A DNA stretch of 37,834 nt from Vibrio caribbeanicus ATCC BAA-2122 (lineage in GTDB: Bacteria > Pseudomonadota > Gammaproteobacteria > Enterobacterales > Vibrionaceae), in assembly GCF_000165125.1 (NCBI RefSeq), contig NZ_AEIU01000043.1, forward strand, positions 1 through 37,834, written 5' to 3'. A model generated the notes under the pieces. The model was not told the DNA's origin. It worked only from the letters and a program-made list of their open reading frames with translations, and searched no databases. The number at the start of each line of letters is the position of its first letter. Within the stretch, counting starts at the first letter, position 1. Positions 16,644-27,077 of this stretch are shown piece by piece. The position numbers were made by a program, and so were the translations under genes.

Positions 16644-18353
16644 ATGATACGAAAAGCTCTACCAGTCTTGTTCATTCTAATGTTTTTTTTCTCAAAAGCT
16701 TCTGCAAATCAAGTGAATATATCAATACAAGGCGTTGAAGGTGAGCTTGGGGACAATGTGGATGCTTATCTTCAGTCCATAGCAGAACAAGACTACTCAA
16801 CCAGTCTCCAGTTCCAAGCACAGCTTGAGCGTAGCTTCCGTGATGCCTTGAAAGCTCTGGGTTATTACAATGCAAAGTTTCATTTTTCAGTGAAAAAATC
16901 CGATTTGGTTATTTCAATAGATCCTGGCGACCCAGTGATTATCGAAAAGTCGGACCTGCTAATAGAAGGTGAGGCAAAACAAGATAAAGAATTTCAGCAA
17001 CTGATTGAAGAAAGTGGTCTTGATAAAGGAGCGATTTTAAACCATGGCTTATATGAAAAGCTTAAGTCAGATTTACGAAATTTAGCACTGAAAAAAGGGT
17101 ATTTTAACGGGCAATTTATTGTTCATAAACTGGATGTTGCCCCGAGCATCAATCAAGCTTTTGTTTCTTTGCACTATGAAAGTGGAATTCGCTATCAGTT
17201 TGGTGATACCCAAATTTTAGGTAGTCAAATTGACCTCGATAGAGTCGTTTCATTAACACCTTATGAAAAAAAAGAATTTTATGATGTCACCAAAGTGGGT
17301 GAGTTTAATCAAAGTTTATCAAATACGGATTGGTTTTCCTCGGTATTAGTTGAGCCTGATTTAAGTGAACTCGGTGACGAACGAGAGTTGCCAATAAAAG
17401 TATCGCTGGCTCCCCAAGCAAGAAATAAAATTGAGACTGGACTGGGCTACGGGACAGATGTGGGCGTGCGTGGTTCTTTGAAGTGGAAAAAACCTTGGGT
17501 AAATAGTAGAGGCCATAGTTTTGATAGTAACCTGTCTCTGTCAGACCCAGAACAATCCTTGAAAGCAGGATACAGCATACCTTTGCAAGATGTGCTGAAA
17601 GATTTTTATCGAATTCAACTCGGTATTAAACGTCGCCATGACGCTGATACAAATAGCATTCAGTCAAACCTCGCCTTTGAAAGACATTGGATTTTAGATA
17701 ATGGCTGGCATACCAAAGCTTACACTCGATATCTGACAGAGAATTATACTCAGGGTCTCCAAGATGATAACGGTCAATTTTTACTCTTGGGAATGTCTTT
17801 TTCTCGAAGTCGAATTCGAGGAAATTCAATGCCATTGTGGGCAGACCGCCAAGATATAACCATTGAATACGGCGACCCTAGTCTATTATCGGATACACGA
17901 GTAACTCGTTTACTTGCTGGTACTGCCTGGATTCGTAGTATTGGAAACAATCACAGAGGAATTTTCCGTATTGATGCGGGAGCAAACTTTGCTGAGGGCT
18001 TTGATAAATTACCACCTTCACTTCGCTTTTTTGCTGGTGGCGATAGTAACTTACGAGGATACGGCTATAAGTCTATCTCCCCCACGGATAGCAGCGGTGC
18101 TTTGACAGGTGCGAAATATATCGCTACTTCAACACTTGAATACCAATACCGAATATATCAAGACTGGTGGGGAGCGGCATTTTATGACGTTGGTGATGCT
18201 TTTAATGATTCGTTCGAAGTAAAGCGTAGTACAGGTTTTGGTGTTCGATGGGGGTCACCACTTGGGGCTGTTCGGCTTGATTTTGCTTGGGGTCTTGATG
18301 CTTCTGAAGGGAGTGAGTTTAAACTTCATTTCACTCTTGGTCCTGAGTTATGA
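16644..18353 (+). CDS. tamA: Translocation and assembly module subunit TamA (Omp85 family)
   Basis: TamA is an outer-membrane Omp85 barrel that works with inner-membrane-anchored TamB in envelope biogenesis (autotransporter assembly; phospholipid transport is also proposed). The 569-aa precursor has a signal peptide (ALPVLFILMFFFSKASA), three POTRA-like repeats (to about residue 265), and a 16-strand barrel. The Omp85 L6-loop motif GGDSNLRGYGYKS has its R at 471, and the barrel ends ...KLHFTLGPEL. Its TGA overlaps the tamB ATG (ATGA), so the two are coupled. No clear ribosome site precedes the ATG. Confidence 0.96.
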   Translation: MIRKALPVLFILMFFFSKASANQVNISIQGVEGELGDNVDAYLQSIAEQDYSTSLQFQAQLERSFRDALKALGYYNAKFHFSVKKSDLVISIDPGDPVIIEKSDLLIEGEAKQDKEFQQLIEESGLDKGAILNHGLYEKLKSDLRNLALKKGYFNGQFIVHKLDVAPSINQAFVSLHYESGIRYQFGDTQILGSQIDLDRVVSLTPYEKKEFYDVTKVGEFNQSLSNTDWFSSVLVEPDLSELGDERELPIKVSLAPQARNKIETGLGYGTDVGVRGSLKWKKPWVNSRGHSFDSNLSLSDPEQSLKAGYSIPLQDVLKDFYRIQLGIKRRHDADTNSIQSNLAFERHWILDNGWHTKAYTRYLTENYTQGLQDDNGQFLLLGMSFSRSRIRGNSMPLWADRQDITIEYGDPSLLSDTRVTRLLAGTAWIRSIGNNHRGIFRIDAGANFAEGFDKLPPSLRFFAGGDSNLRGYGYKSISPTDSSGALTGAKYIATSTLEYQYRIYQDWWGAAFYDVGDAFNDSFEVKRSTGFGVRWGSPLGAVRLDFAWGLDASEGSEFKLHFTLGPEL

Positions 18354-21300
18354 GAACATTTATGCTTCATAAAATCAGTAAGTTGTGGTTGTTTGTTCTA
18401 GTGGTAATTATGTTGCTGGCTGGCCTTTTACTTACAATGATTACCACAAATACCGGCCTGAATTTTATTGTTTGGACAACTCATAAGATCATGCCTCAAG
18501 TTCATATTGCTGAGCACAAAGGCTCGCTATCAAGTGGGATTAAGTTAAGAGGTGTTATTTATCAAGATGCCTCCGCGTCATTAAAAACTGAGATTTCCAA
18601 TACAGCCATCAAGCTCAACCTCTCTTGCCTGTTGCAGGGAAAAATATGCATTCAAGAGGCGGTTATTGACGGCTTGAGCGTTGAGCTTTCGGAAAGTAAT
18701 AATCAGAGTGAGGCAGAAAGTGATGCAGCGACTCAAGTGGTATCGACACCAATACCGGTCATCGTGGATAAAGCTCTAGCAAAGAATGTTAATCTTGATG
18801 TTATGGGTGTAGCCCTCAAATGGCACTCCTTACAATCGTCACTGAGTTTCGAGAACAGTACCTTAACCCTTTCCGATACAGATTGGTACGATGTGGCACT
18901 TTCTATAGTTGATTCAGAAAAGCAGTCGCCTTCTACTCAGCAAACACCCGACAAAAATTCTAGTCATGAGGTAGTATTGCCTGATGTCGTCCTTCCCATA
19001 AAAGTCGTTGTCAATAATTTTCACCTTGAGCATTTTACTCTGGAGCAAGAATCTCCAGTTGTGGTTGAACAACTGAAATTTTCTGGTGCTGCGCATGGAA
19101 GTCATGTTGATATAAAGACTTTGCAAGTCTCAGCTTTTGACACAATTTCGAAGTTAGAAGCTCAACTAGACTTGATTGACGACTATCCTATCGAGCTATC
19201 TGGTCTGATCCAAATATTGAATAAAGATCTTGAAGGGCAAACACTGCAACTTGGTATGCAAGGTAGTATCGCAGATTTAACATTGAACTCTGTGTTATCG
19301 GGGCCTGTAAAAGCAGAACTATCCGCTCGAGTTCAGCCTTTATCACCCGACATGCCATTTAATATCGATCTTACCGAAGGTCAAACTCATTGGCCATTAG
19401 CCGGAGAGCCTTCCTACCTCATAGATATCGATAGCTTGGGGTTACAAGGAAACTTAACTCACTATGAGATGAATCTAAAAGGTGAAATCAGTGGGACGGA
19501 TATTCCTAAAGGATCCATTATGGCAAGTGGTAATGGCAATTCCGAGAGGATCGACTTGGATCAGTTGAGTTTAACAATGTTAGGAGGGGAGATAAGGGCT
19601 CCTTTGTCTATTAACCTAGATCCAGAGTTAGTGCTGAATGCCCAGCTCTCTTTTTCTAATATCCAGCCTGGTCTTTATTGGCCTGAGGCCAAAGGGGAGC
19701 TAGACGGAAAGTTAGCATTATTGGCAAGTTTAACATCACAAGATAAATGGTCTGTACAAGCATCAGACCTAAAAATATCGGGTAATGTGAGGGAGCAATC
19801 TCTAGACGTTGCAGGAGCTCTGCAAGCAAGTGGAACGGCTAATATTGACGATCTGCAAATCAGTACTCAAGGAATTACTATCGCTCATGGTGCCAATAAT
19901 GTCGAAGTGCGCGGCCGAATAGATAAGTTATGGCATCTCGATATCGGCATTAATATACCTGACTTAGGTTCCTCAATCGCTAATTTAGGTGGCCAAGTGA
20001 GTGGTAAGGCTTCAATGAGAGGAGCACTCAAAGATCCAAATGTTGATCTTGATTTAAAAGCGGAAGGACTGAAATGGCAAGACCAATTTAGCCTAGAAAA
20101 AGCGGCGTTAGTTGGCCACTTTTCGTCATTAATGAATCTCTCTGGTGATCTTGAGTTAAATCTCTCGAGAGGCAAGTATCAGGAGCATCGGTTAGAAAAG
20201 TTGACGATTCGGGGGAGTGGGCAGGACGGTCAGCATACTCTCAAATTAGAAGCATTATCTGACGTATTGAATACAGACCTTACGCTTTCAGGAGTCATGC
20301 ATCCAGAGCAGTCTCTGAATTGGCAAGGAACGCTTGAACGGGTCACTTTGACGATGAGAGGTCAGCAGTGGTCTTTGGACACACCAACTCAACTTAATTA
20401 TCTGGCGGTTGAACAGGAGTTTCATGCAGCAGCACATTGTTGGAAACAGGCCGAGGCGTCCCTATGTTTTGAAAAACCGCTATTTATCGGATCGAAAGGT
20501 GACATTGCCTTTAACTTACAGCGATTCGAATTAGGACAACTTCAAGACTTGCTCCCCGAATCTTCTCAGCTTAACGGAGAAGTCAATGCTAGTGGTCAGT
20601 TCTCATGGTCCCCATCATCTTCACCTAGTATACATGCCATTGTTCAGGCCAATTCAGGCTCTTTTGAGCATAAATTTGAACAAAGTCTTCAAGTTGGCTG
20701 GCAGTCAATTTGGGCAAGTATTGATCTTGAAGGGGAAAAATTAGCACTCGATTGGAGAATTGATCTCACTGAAAATGGAGATTTCTATGGGCGTTTGTCT
20801 ATTCCCGATGTGAAAAGTGACAATCAAAAAATCAATGGAGAGGCAAACATCGATAATATTAATTTGAGTTTTTTGTCCCCGATTGTGGGCGATTACAATA
20901 AAATTAATGCTGTTGTTGATTCTAAGACCGCCTTTTCAGGGCCGATCAAACGCCCTCAAATTGACGGTGTTTTGTCTTTGACAAAAATTCTAGTTAAAGG
21001 CGATGTGTCGCCAATAGAAGTACAAAAAGGTGAAATGAATCTGAGCTTTTCCGGCTATAAAGCATCATTGACATCAACAATGGTCACGCCGGAAGGTGAC
21101 TTGCATGTGACTGGGCAAGCCGATTGGCGCCGGCCCCAAAACTGGTCATCGACAATTAGGGTGTTTGCCGATGAGTTATTACTTAACCTTCCTCCAACGA
21201 CGAAAGTGAAGGTTCAACCCGATATGGTGCTCTCATTGTCGCCTCAATCAGCTAAAATAAAGGGGAATATTGACTTACCGTGGGGCAAGATCATCGTAGA

Positions 21301-22102
21301 AGAGCTACCTCCTGACGCGATCGGTATCTCTAAAGATCAAGTAATACTGGATAAGAACTTAAAGCCTCTAGAAACTCATCATGGCTTTCCCTTTGAAGTT
21401 GAGTCTGACATTAACATCAGACTAGGTGATGAGTTTCAACTGTCAGCTTTTGGTTTAGAAGGGCGTCTAACCGGACAGTTGAATGTTTCTCAGCGGGATT
21501 TGGTGCCTTATGTTATAGGTGAAGTGAATATTCAAGAAGGGTCTTACCGCTCCTTTGGGCAAGATCTTATCATTGAAGAAGGAAAAATTTTGATGAATGG
21601 GCCGGTAGACCAGCCGTTCGTTCAAATCAAAGCGATCAGGAATCCTGACAATACTCAAGGTGATGTGACAGCGGGTGTCCGAGTAACTGGTCCTGCCAAT
21701 CAACCTAAAGTAGAAATATTTTCAGATCCTTCGATGTCTCAGGCCAGAGCGCTTTCTTATCTGCTGCGTGGCCAAGACATTGATGGGGAAACGGGAGGTA
21801 ATGCAGTCGCGACAACTCTGATTGGGTTAAGCTTAGCTCAAAGTGGTCAGGTGGTCGGGAGAATTGGAGAAGCATTCGGCGTTCAGAATCTACAGTTCGA
21901 CACGAAAGGTGCTGGTAATGAATCCCAAGTGACCGTGAGTGGCTACATATTACCTGGTTTACAAGTGAAATATGGTGTGGGTATTTTTGATTCTGTTGGC
22001 GAGTTTACAGTACGTTACCGATTAATGACCAACTTATATCTAGATGCGATAAGTGGTGTTGAACGGGCTGTGGACTTAATTTATCAGTTCGAGTTTAACT
22101 AA
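18350..22102 (+). CDS. tamB: Translocation and assembly module subunit TamB (AsmA-like)
   Basis: TamB spans the periplasm as a long beta-taco with a hydrophobic groove, anchored in the inner membrane, and contacts TamA. The 1250-aa protein begins with one membrane helix (LWLFVLVVIMLLAGLLLTMI), continues as repetitive beta-rich sequence, and ends with the TamB (DUF490) domain. This includes DITEGSYRSFGQDL-like repeats (VNIQEGSYRSFGQDLIIEEG), PDNTQGDVTAGVRVTGPANQ and the C-terminal YQFEFN. The start overlaps the tamA stop by four bases; an in-frame Met five codons later is an alternative. ytfP follows about 40 bases downstream. Length agrees with E. coli TamB (1259). Confidence 0.96.
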   Translation: MRTFMLHKISKLWLFVLVVIMLLAGLLLTMITTNTGLNFIVWTTHKIMPQVHIAEHKGSLSSGIKLRGVIYQDASASLKTEISNTAIKLNLSCLLQGKICIQEAVIDGLSVELSESNNQSEAESDAATQVVSTPIPVIVDKALAKNVNLDVMGVALKWHSLQSSLSFENSTLTLSDTDWYDVALSIVDSEKQSPSTQQTPDKNSSHEVVLPDVVLPIKVVVNNFHLEHFTLEQESPVVVEQLKFSGAAHGSHVDIKTLQVSAFDTISKLEAQLDLIDDYPIELSGLIQILNKDLEGQTLQLGMQGSIADLTLNSVLSGPVKAELSARVQPLSPDMPFNIDLTEGQTHWPLAGEPSYLIDIDSLGLQGNLTHYEMNLKGEISGTDIPKGSIMASGNGNSERIDLDQLSLTMLGGEIRAPLSINLDPELVLNAQLSFSNIQPGLYWPEAKGELDGKLALLASLTSQDKWSVQASDLKISGNVREQSLDVAGALQASGTANIDDLQISTQGITIAHGANNVEVRGRIDKLWHLDIGINIPDLGSSIANLGGQVSGKASMRGALKDPNVDLDLKAEGLKWQDQFSLEKAALVGHFSSLMNLSGDLELNLSRGKYQEHRLEKLTIRGSGQDGQHTLKLEALSDVLNTDLTLSGVMHPEQSLNWQGTLERVTLTMRGQQWSLDTPTQLNYLAVEQEFHAAAHCWKQAEASLCFEKPLFIGSKGDIAFNLQRFELGQLQDLLPESSQLNGEVNASGQFSWSPSSSPSIHAIVQANSGSFEHKFEQSLQVGWQSIWASIDLEGEKLALDWRIDLTENGDFYGRLSIPDVKSDNQKINGEANIDNINLSFLSPIVGDYNKINAVVDSKTAFSGPIKRPQIDGVLSLTKILVKGDVSPIEVQKGEMNLSFSGYKASLTSTMVTPEGDLHVTGQADWRRPQNWSSTIRVFADELLLNLPPTTKVKVQPDMVLSLSPQSAKIKGNIDLPWGKIIVEELPPDAIGISKDQVILDKNLKPLETHHGFPFEVESDINIRLGDEFQLSAFGLEGRLTGQLNVSQRDLVPYVIGEVNIQEGSYRSFGQDLIIEEGKILMNGPVDQPFVQIKAIRNPDNTQGDVTAGVRVTGPANQPKVEIFSDPSMSQARALSYLLRGQDIDGETGGNAVATTLIGLSLAQSGQVVGRIGEAFGVQNLQFDTKGAGNESQVTVSGYILPGLQVKYGVGIFDSVGEFTVRYRLMTNLYLDAISGVERAVDLIYQFEFN

Positions 22103-22141
22103 AATTTCTAATAAAACTTGCAAGCAAAAGGATTTGGGTTA

Positions 22142-22489
22142 ATGCAAAATTTAGTTTTCGTGTATGGGACCTTACGCCAAGGACAAACTCATCATCATCT
22201 GCTGACCAATGCGGATTTTTTAGGTTTTCATGCGACCTTACCCATCTACAATTTATATGACCTTGGGGCTTACCCCGCAGTTGTAGAAGGGCATCACACG
22301 ATTACAGGGGAAGTGTACGGTATTGATGACGATACATTAGCGACTCTTGACCAACTTGAAGATGTGCCGGTGACTTATCGAAGGGAGCTTATCGAGACAC
22401 CTTTTGGTCAAGCTTGGATGTATCTTTATCAAGAAGCAAGCCAGTTAGAAGTCCTGATCTCTTCGGGAGATTGGTGTCAGAAGGTTTAA
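22142..22489 (+). CDS. ytfP: YtfP gamma-glutamylcyclotransferase-like protein
   Basis: YtfP belongs to the GGCT-like (AIG2-like) fold; the family shares the fold of gamma-glutamylcyclotransferases, but the substrate of YtfP is not known. The 115-aa protein begins MQNLVFVYGTLRQGQTHHHL, the signature substrate-loop YGTLR, and has TGEVYGIDDDTLATLDQLE with the acid residue expected in the active pocket. The ATG at 22142 was chosen because the family starts just before VFVYGTLR; a TTG eight codons upstream only extends the frame. It lies behind tamB, the same order as in E. coli, and ends at a strong hairpin. Confidence 0.92.
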   Translation: MQNLVFVYGTLRQGQTHHHLLTNADFLGFHATLPIYNLYDLGAYPAVVEGHHTITGEVYGIDDDTLATLDQLEDVPVTYRRELIETPFGQAWMYLYQEASQLEVLISSGDWCQKV

Positions 22490-22490
22490 G

Positions 22491-22525
22491 AATCAAGGAG
22501 CTGACATAGTGTCAGCTCCTTGATT
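22491..22525. terminator. Perfect hairpin between convergent ytfP and fbp
   Basis: AATCAAGGAGCTGACA (22491-22506) and TGTCAGCTCCTTGATT (22510-22525) are exact 16-bp arms with a three-base loop. It begins two bases after the ytfP stop and ends eight bases before the fbp stop, so it can serve both strands. No long T-run is present, so it may rely on stem strength or act mainly in transcript-end protection. Confidence 0.75.
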
Positions 22526-22533
22526 AATAGTGA

Positions 22534-23852
<1,319 letters not shown>

Positions 23853-25205
23853 ATGCACATTCATATCTTGGGGATTTGTGGTACGTTTATGGGAGGGGCT
23901 GCGTTACTCGCACGTCAACTCGGACATAAAGTGACGGGGAGTGACTCGAATGTTTATCCTCCTATGAGTACATTACTCGAATCTCAAGGTATTGAAATTA
24001 TCGAGGGCTTTGATCCATCACAGTTGGAACCTGCACCTGATTTGGTTGTTATTGGTAACGCGCTCAGCCGGGGCAATCCGTGTGTTGAATTTGTTTTGAA
24101 CCGACAGATACGCTACGTATCTGGGCCACAGTGGCTCAGTGAATTTCTTCTTCAAGACCGTTGGGTTCTGGCCGTTTCAGGTACGCATGGAAAAACAACA
24201 ACTGCGAGCATGTTGACTTGGATTTTAGAGAAGTGTGGTTATGAACCCGGTTTTCTAGTTGGTGGTGTGTTGGGCAATTTCGGTGTGTCAGCTCGCCTAG
24301 GAAAGAGTGTTTTTTTTGTCGTCGAAGCGGATGAATATGACAGCGCTTTCTTTGATAAACGTTCGAAGTTCGTACATTACCACCCCAAAACTCTAATCAT
24401 GAATAATTTAGAGTTTGATCATGCCGATATTTTTGATGATTTGGAAGCGATAAAACGCCAATTTCATCACCTTGTGAGAACCGTACCTAGTGTAGGAAGA
24501 ATCCTTTTTCCGCAGCAAGACCAAGAAATCAAAGATGTGCTCAGTCGTGGTTGCTGGAGTGAATCTGAATCATCCGGTATTGGCGGTGATTGGCAAGCCG
24601 AGAAACAACATGCTGACGGTTCTCAATTTGCAGTCTTTTTTGAAGGTAAGAAAGTGGCTTCAGTTAATTGGAACCTAATAGGTAATCACAATATCAATAA
24701 TGCACTTATGGCAATTGCAGCAGCTCGCCATGTTGGTGTTGAGCCCTTACATGCTTGTGAAGCATTGGATACGTTTATTAATACTAAGCGACGTTTGGAA
24801 CTCAAAGGAATGGTTAATGGTGTTGAAGTGTATGATGATTTTGCACATCATCCAACGGCCATTGAACTGACTTTAGAGAGTTTACGTAATAAAGCCAGCG
24901 GGAAGCGTATCATCGCAGTTTTAGAGCCCCGAAGTGCAACTATGAAGCGTGGCGTACATAAAAATTCGCTTGCTCGCTCATTAGATGAAGCTGATGCGGT
25001 ATTTCTTTACCAGCCCGATAATATTAATTGGTCTTTAGAAGACGTTGCCAGTCAATGTCGAGGTGAGGCGGCGGTATCAGATAACATCGAAGAACTTGTT
25101 GCGGCTGTGACGACTTTCGTTCAATCGGGGGATCGAATATGTGTCATGAGTAACGGTGGTTTTGACGATATACACACTAAGCTATTAACAGAGCTTGCCA
25201 AATAA
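23853..25205 (+). CDS. mpl: UDP-N-acetylmuramate:L-Ala-gamma-D-Glu-meso-DAP ligase (Mpl)
   Basis: Mpl attaches the recycled tripeptide L-Ala-D-Glu-mDAP to UDP-MurNAc, feeding cell-wall fragments back into peptidoglycan synthesis in the cytoplasm. The 450-aa protein begins [20 protein letters not shown], the Mur-ligase UDP-binding start. It has the ATP-binding loop [15 protein letters not shown], the [16 protein letters not shown] motif with the metal ligand, and the peptide-side [15 protein letters not shown] (DDFAHHP). The start was moved to the ATG at 23853, with GGAAAAGG seven bases before it. ubiX follows within 14 bases. Confidence 0.96.
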   Translation: MHIHILGICGTFMGGAALLARQLGHKVTGSDSNVYPPMSTLLESQGIEIIEGFDPSQLEPAPDLVVIGNALSRGNPCVEFVLNRQIRYVSGPQWLSEFLLQDRWVLAVSGTHGKTTTASMLTWILEKCGYEPGFLVGGVLGNFGVSARLGKSVFFVVEADEYDSAFFDKRSKFVHYHPKTLIMNNLEFDHADIFDDLEAIKRQFHHLVRTVPSVGRILFPQQDQEIKDVLSRGCWSESESSGIGGDWQAEKQHADGSQFAVFFEGKKVASVNWNLIGNHNINNALMAIAAARHVGVEPLHACEALDTFINTKRRLELKGMVNGVEVYDDFAHHPTAIELTLESLRNKASGKRIIAVLEPRSATMKRGVHKNSLARSLDEADAVFLYQPDNINWSLEDVASQCRGEAAVSDNIEELVAAVTTFVQSGDRICVMSNGGFDDIHTKLLTELAK

Positions 25206-25218
25206 AATTCAGAAAAAG

Positions 25219-25842
25219 ATGAAAAAACAAATTAAAGAGATAACGCTGGCATTCACTGGTGCATCCGGGGCACCTTATGGAATTCGTTTGTTGGAGTGTC
25301 TCATCGCTGCAGACTACCATGTCCACCTTCTGGTATCTTCAGCGGCCAGAGTAGTACTTGCTACAGAACATGACTTGAAACTCCCAGCGAATCCCGAAAA
25401 TGCCAAAGCACTACTGGTGGAGTCGCTTAACTGTAATCCAGCTAACCTTACTGTGAGTGGTAAAGACGATTGGTTTTCTCCCGTGGCATCGGGCTCTGCA
25501 GCGCCGAAACAAATGATTGTTTGTCCTTGTTCTGCAGGAAGCTTAGCAGCGATTGCCCATGGCATATCTGATAATCTTATCGAGCGCGCAGCAGATGTTG
25601 TCATGAAAGAACGGGGTCAATTACTTCTTGTGGTGAGAGAGACACCTTTCTCCACCTTGCACTTAGAGAATATGCATAGGTTATCTAAGATGGGTGTGAC
25701 TATTATGCCTGCCGCCCCTGGTTTTTATCACCAACCTAAGTCTATCGATGATTTGGTTGATTTTATGGTTGCGCGAATATTGGATCATCTAGGTATTGAA
25801 CAAGGTTTAGTTCCTCGGTGGGGCTACGACCATAGGAATTAG
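25219..25842 (+). CDS. ubiX: Flavin prenyltransferase UbiX
   Basis: UbiX makes prenylated FMN from FMN and dimethylallyl phosphate; the cofactor is needed by the UbiD decarboxylase in ubiquinone synthesis. The 207-aa protein begins [26 protein letters not shown], of which [15 protein letters not shown] is the FMN-binding start. It has [20 protein letters not shown] and [18 protein letters not shown], both conserved in the family, and ends in the usual VPRWG. The ATG at 25219 is preferred over an upstream TTG that would overlap mpl. It lies 13 bases after mpl. A hairpin follows. Confidence 0.95.
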   Translation: MKKQIKEITLAFTGASGAPYGIRLLECLIAADYHVHLLVSSAARVVLATEHDLKLPANPENAKALLVESLNCNPANLTVSGKDDWFSPVASGSAAPKQMIVCPCSAGSLAAIAHGISDNLIERAADVVMKERGQLLLVVRETPFSTLHLENMHRLSKMGVTIMPAAPGFYHQPKSIDDLVDFMVARILDHLGIEQGLVPRWGYDHRN

Positions 25843-25852
25843 GCTGGCTATG

Positions 25853-25876
25853 ATTAGGCTAGCTATTGAGCCTAAT
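25853..25876 (+). terminator. Hairpin after ubiX
   Basis: ATTAGGCT (25853-25860) and AGCCTAAT (25869-25876) pair perfectly over an eight-base loop. The T-run is weak, so it may be a modest terminator or a 3'-end stabiliser. A near-copy of the left arm (TTAGGCTGGCTAT, from 25839) lies just before it as a direct repeat. Confidence 0.5.
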
Positions 25877-25897
25877 AATGATTACAATCCACACATT

Positions 25898-26000
25898 ACT
25901 CATCGGGGAGCCATAAATATCGATAACGATATCGGCTGAGATCAAGAGACTCTTGGGACCCGTAAACCTGATCCAGATAATGCTGGCGTAGGAATTGAGT
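25898..26000 (+). ncRNA. TPP riboswitch (thi element) of thiBPQ
   Basis: All parts of the thi-box are readable: ACTCA/TGAGT closing the P1 stem, GGGGAGCC, then ATATCGGCTGAGATCAAG, GACCCGTAAACCTGATCCAG and ATAATGCTGGCGTAGGAA. It lies 60 bases before thiB. CTCTCT at 26006-26011 can pair with AGAGAG at 26049-26054, which overlaps the AAGGAG ribosome site of thiB, so thiamine pyrophosphate binding probably blocks translation by hiding that site. Confidence 0.96.
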
Positions 26001-26060
26001 TTGGTCTCTCTGAGCAGGCCCCTCAAACCCTGTGCCGCTCATACAAGGAGAGAGCGAGCC

Positions 26061-27068
26061 GTGAATAAAACCTTATCTTTTACCCGTCGTGCCATAGTTA
26101 CTTTAGTAGGCAGTTGTGCGATGTCAGCCTTTGCTAGTGACAATTCCCTGACTGTTTACACTTATGATTCTTTTGCTTCGGAATGGGGCCCTGGCCCAAA
26201 AATCAAAACGGCATTCGAAGCACATTGCGATTGTACTTTAAATTTTGTTGCATTGGATGATGGTGTGTCCATTTTAAATCGTCTTCGTCTGGAGGGTGAA
26301 AATACCAAAGCTGATATTGTTCTCGGGCTTGATAATAACTTGATGGCTGAAGCAAAGAAAACCGGCCTTTTGGCTCTACATAATGTGGATACAAACCATA
26401 TCAAATTACCGAATGGATGGTCGGACACCACCTTTATTCCTTATGATTTCGGTTATTTTGCTTTTGTATACAACAAAGAAGCGTTGAAAAATCCACCACA
26501 GAGCTTAAAAGAGCTGGTTGAACAGAGAAATGACCTAAAGGTTATTTACCAAGATCCCCGTACTTCGACACCTGGACAAGGACTTATGCTCTGGATGAAA
26601 TCGGTATATGGGGACAAAGTGGAACAAGCTTGGAAACAGCTTGCAAAAAAAACCGTCACCGTGACAAAAGGGTGGTCTGAAGCATACTCAATGTTTTTAG
26701 AAGGTGAGGCTGATTTAGTACTGTCTTACACTACCTCTCCAGCTTATCATATGATCGTGGAAAACGAGACAAAGTATGCTGCAGCAGACTTCAAAGAAGG
26801 TCACTACACCCAAGTCGAAGTGGCTGCAAAAGTCAAAAATACCCGTCACGGTAAGCTTGCTGATCAATTTTTAACGTTTGTGGTCAGTAATGACTTCCAG
26901 AGTGTGATTCCAACAGGTAACTGGATGTATCCTGTTATCGATGTGAAGATGCCCGGAGACTTTGCCAGTTTGGCTTTACCAAGTAAATCTCTGATGTTTG
27001 GCTCTGATGAAGTGGCTAAACATCGTAAAGCTTGGGTGCGTGAATGGCAAAACGCGTTAACCTTCTAG
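26061..27068 (+). CDS. thiB: Thiamine/TPP-binding periplasmic protein ThiB
   Basis: ThiB binds thiamine and its phosphates in the periplasm and hands them to the ThiPQ importer. The 335-aa precursor has a signal sequence (FTRRAIVTLVGSCAMSAFA), then NSLTVYTYDSFASEWGPGP, the start typical of the family, and DLVLSYTTSPAYHM in the ligand cleft. The GTG start at 26061 is chosen because AAGGAG lies ten bases upstream and the upstream part of the longer frame is riboswitch RNA. It is the first gene of thiB-thiP-thiQ, all under the TPP riboswitch. Confidence 0.96.
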   Translation: MNKTLSFTRRAIVTLVGSCAMSAFASDNSLTVYTYDSFASEWGPGPKIKTAFEAHCDCTLNFVALDDGVSILNRLRLEGENTKADIVLGLDNNLMAEAKKTGLLALHNVDTNHIKLPNGWSDTTFIPYDFGYFAFVYNKEALKNPPQSLKELVEQRNDLKVIYQDPRTSTPGQGLMLWMKSVYGDKVEQAWKQLAKKTVTVTKGWSEAYSMFLEGEADLVLSYTTSPAYHMIVENETKYAAADFKEGHYTQVEVAAKVKNTRHGKLADQFLTFVVSNDFQSVIPTGNWMYPVIDVKMPGDFASLALPSKSLMFGSDEVAKHRKAWVREWQNALTF

Positions 27069-27077
27069 GTTTGCATT

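Noticed and set aside
25314-25604. 96-codon minus-strand open frame inside ubiX
   Set aside because: Shadow of ubiX codon use; no family resemblance.
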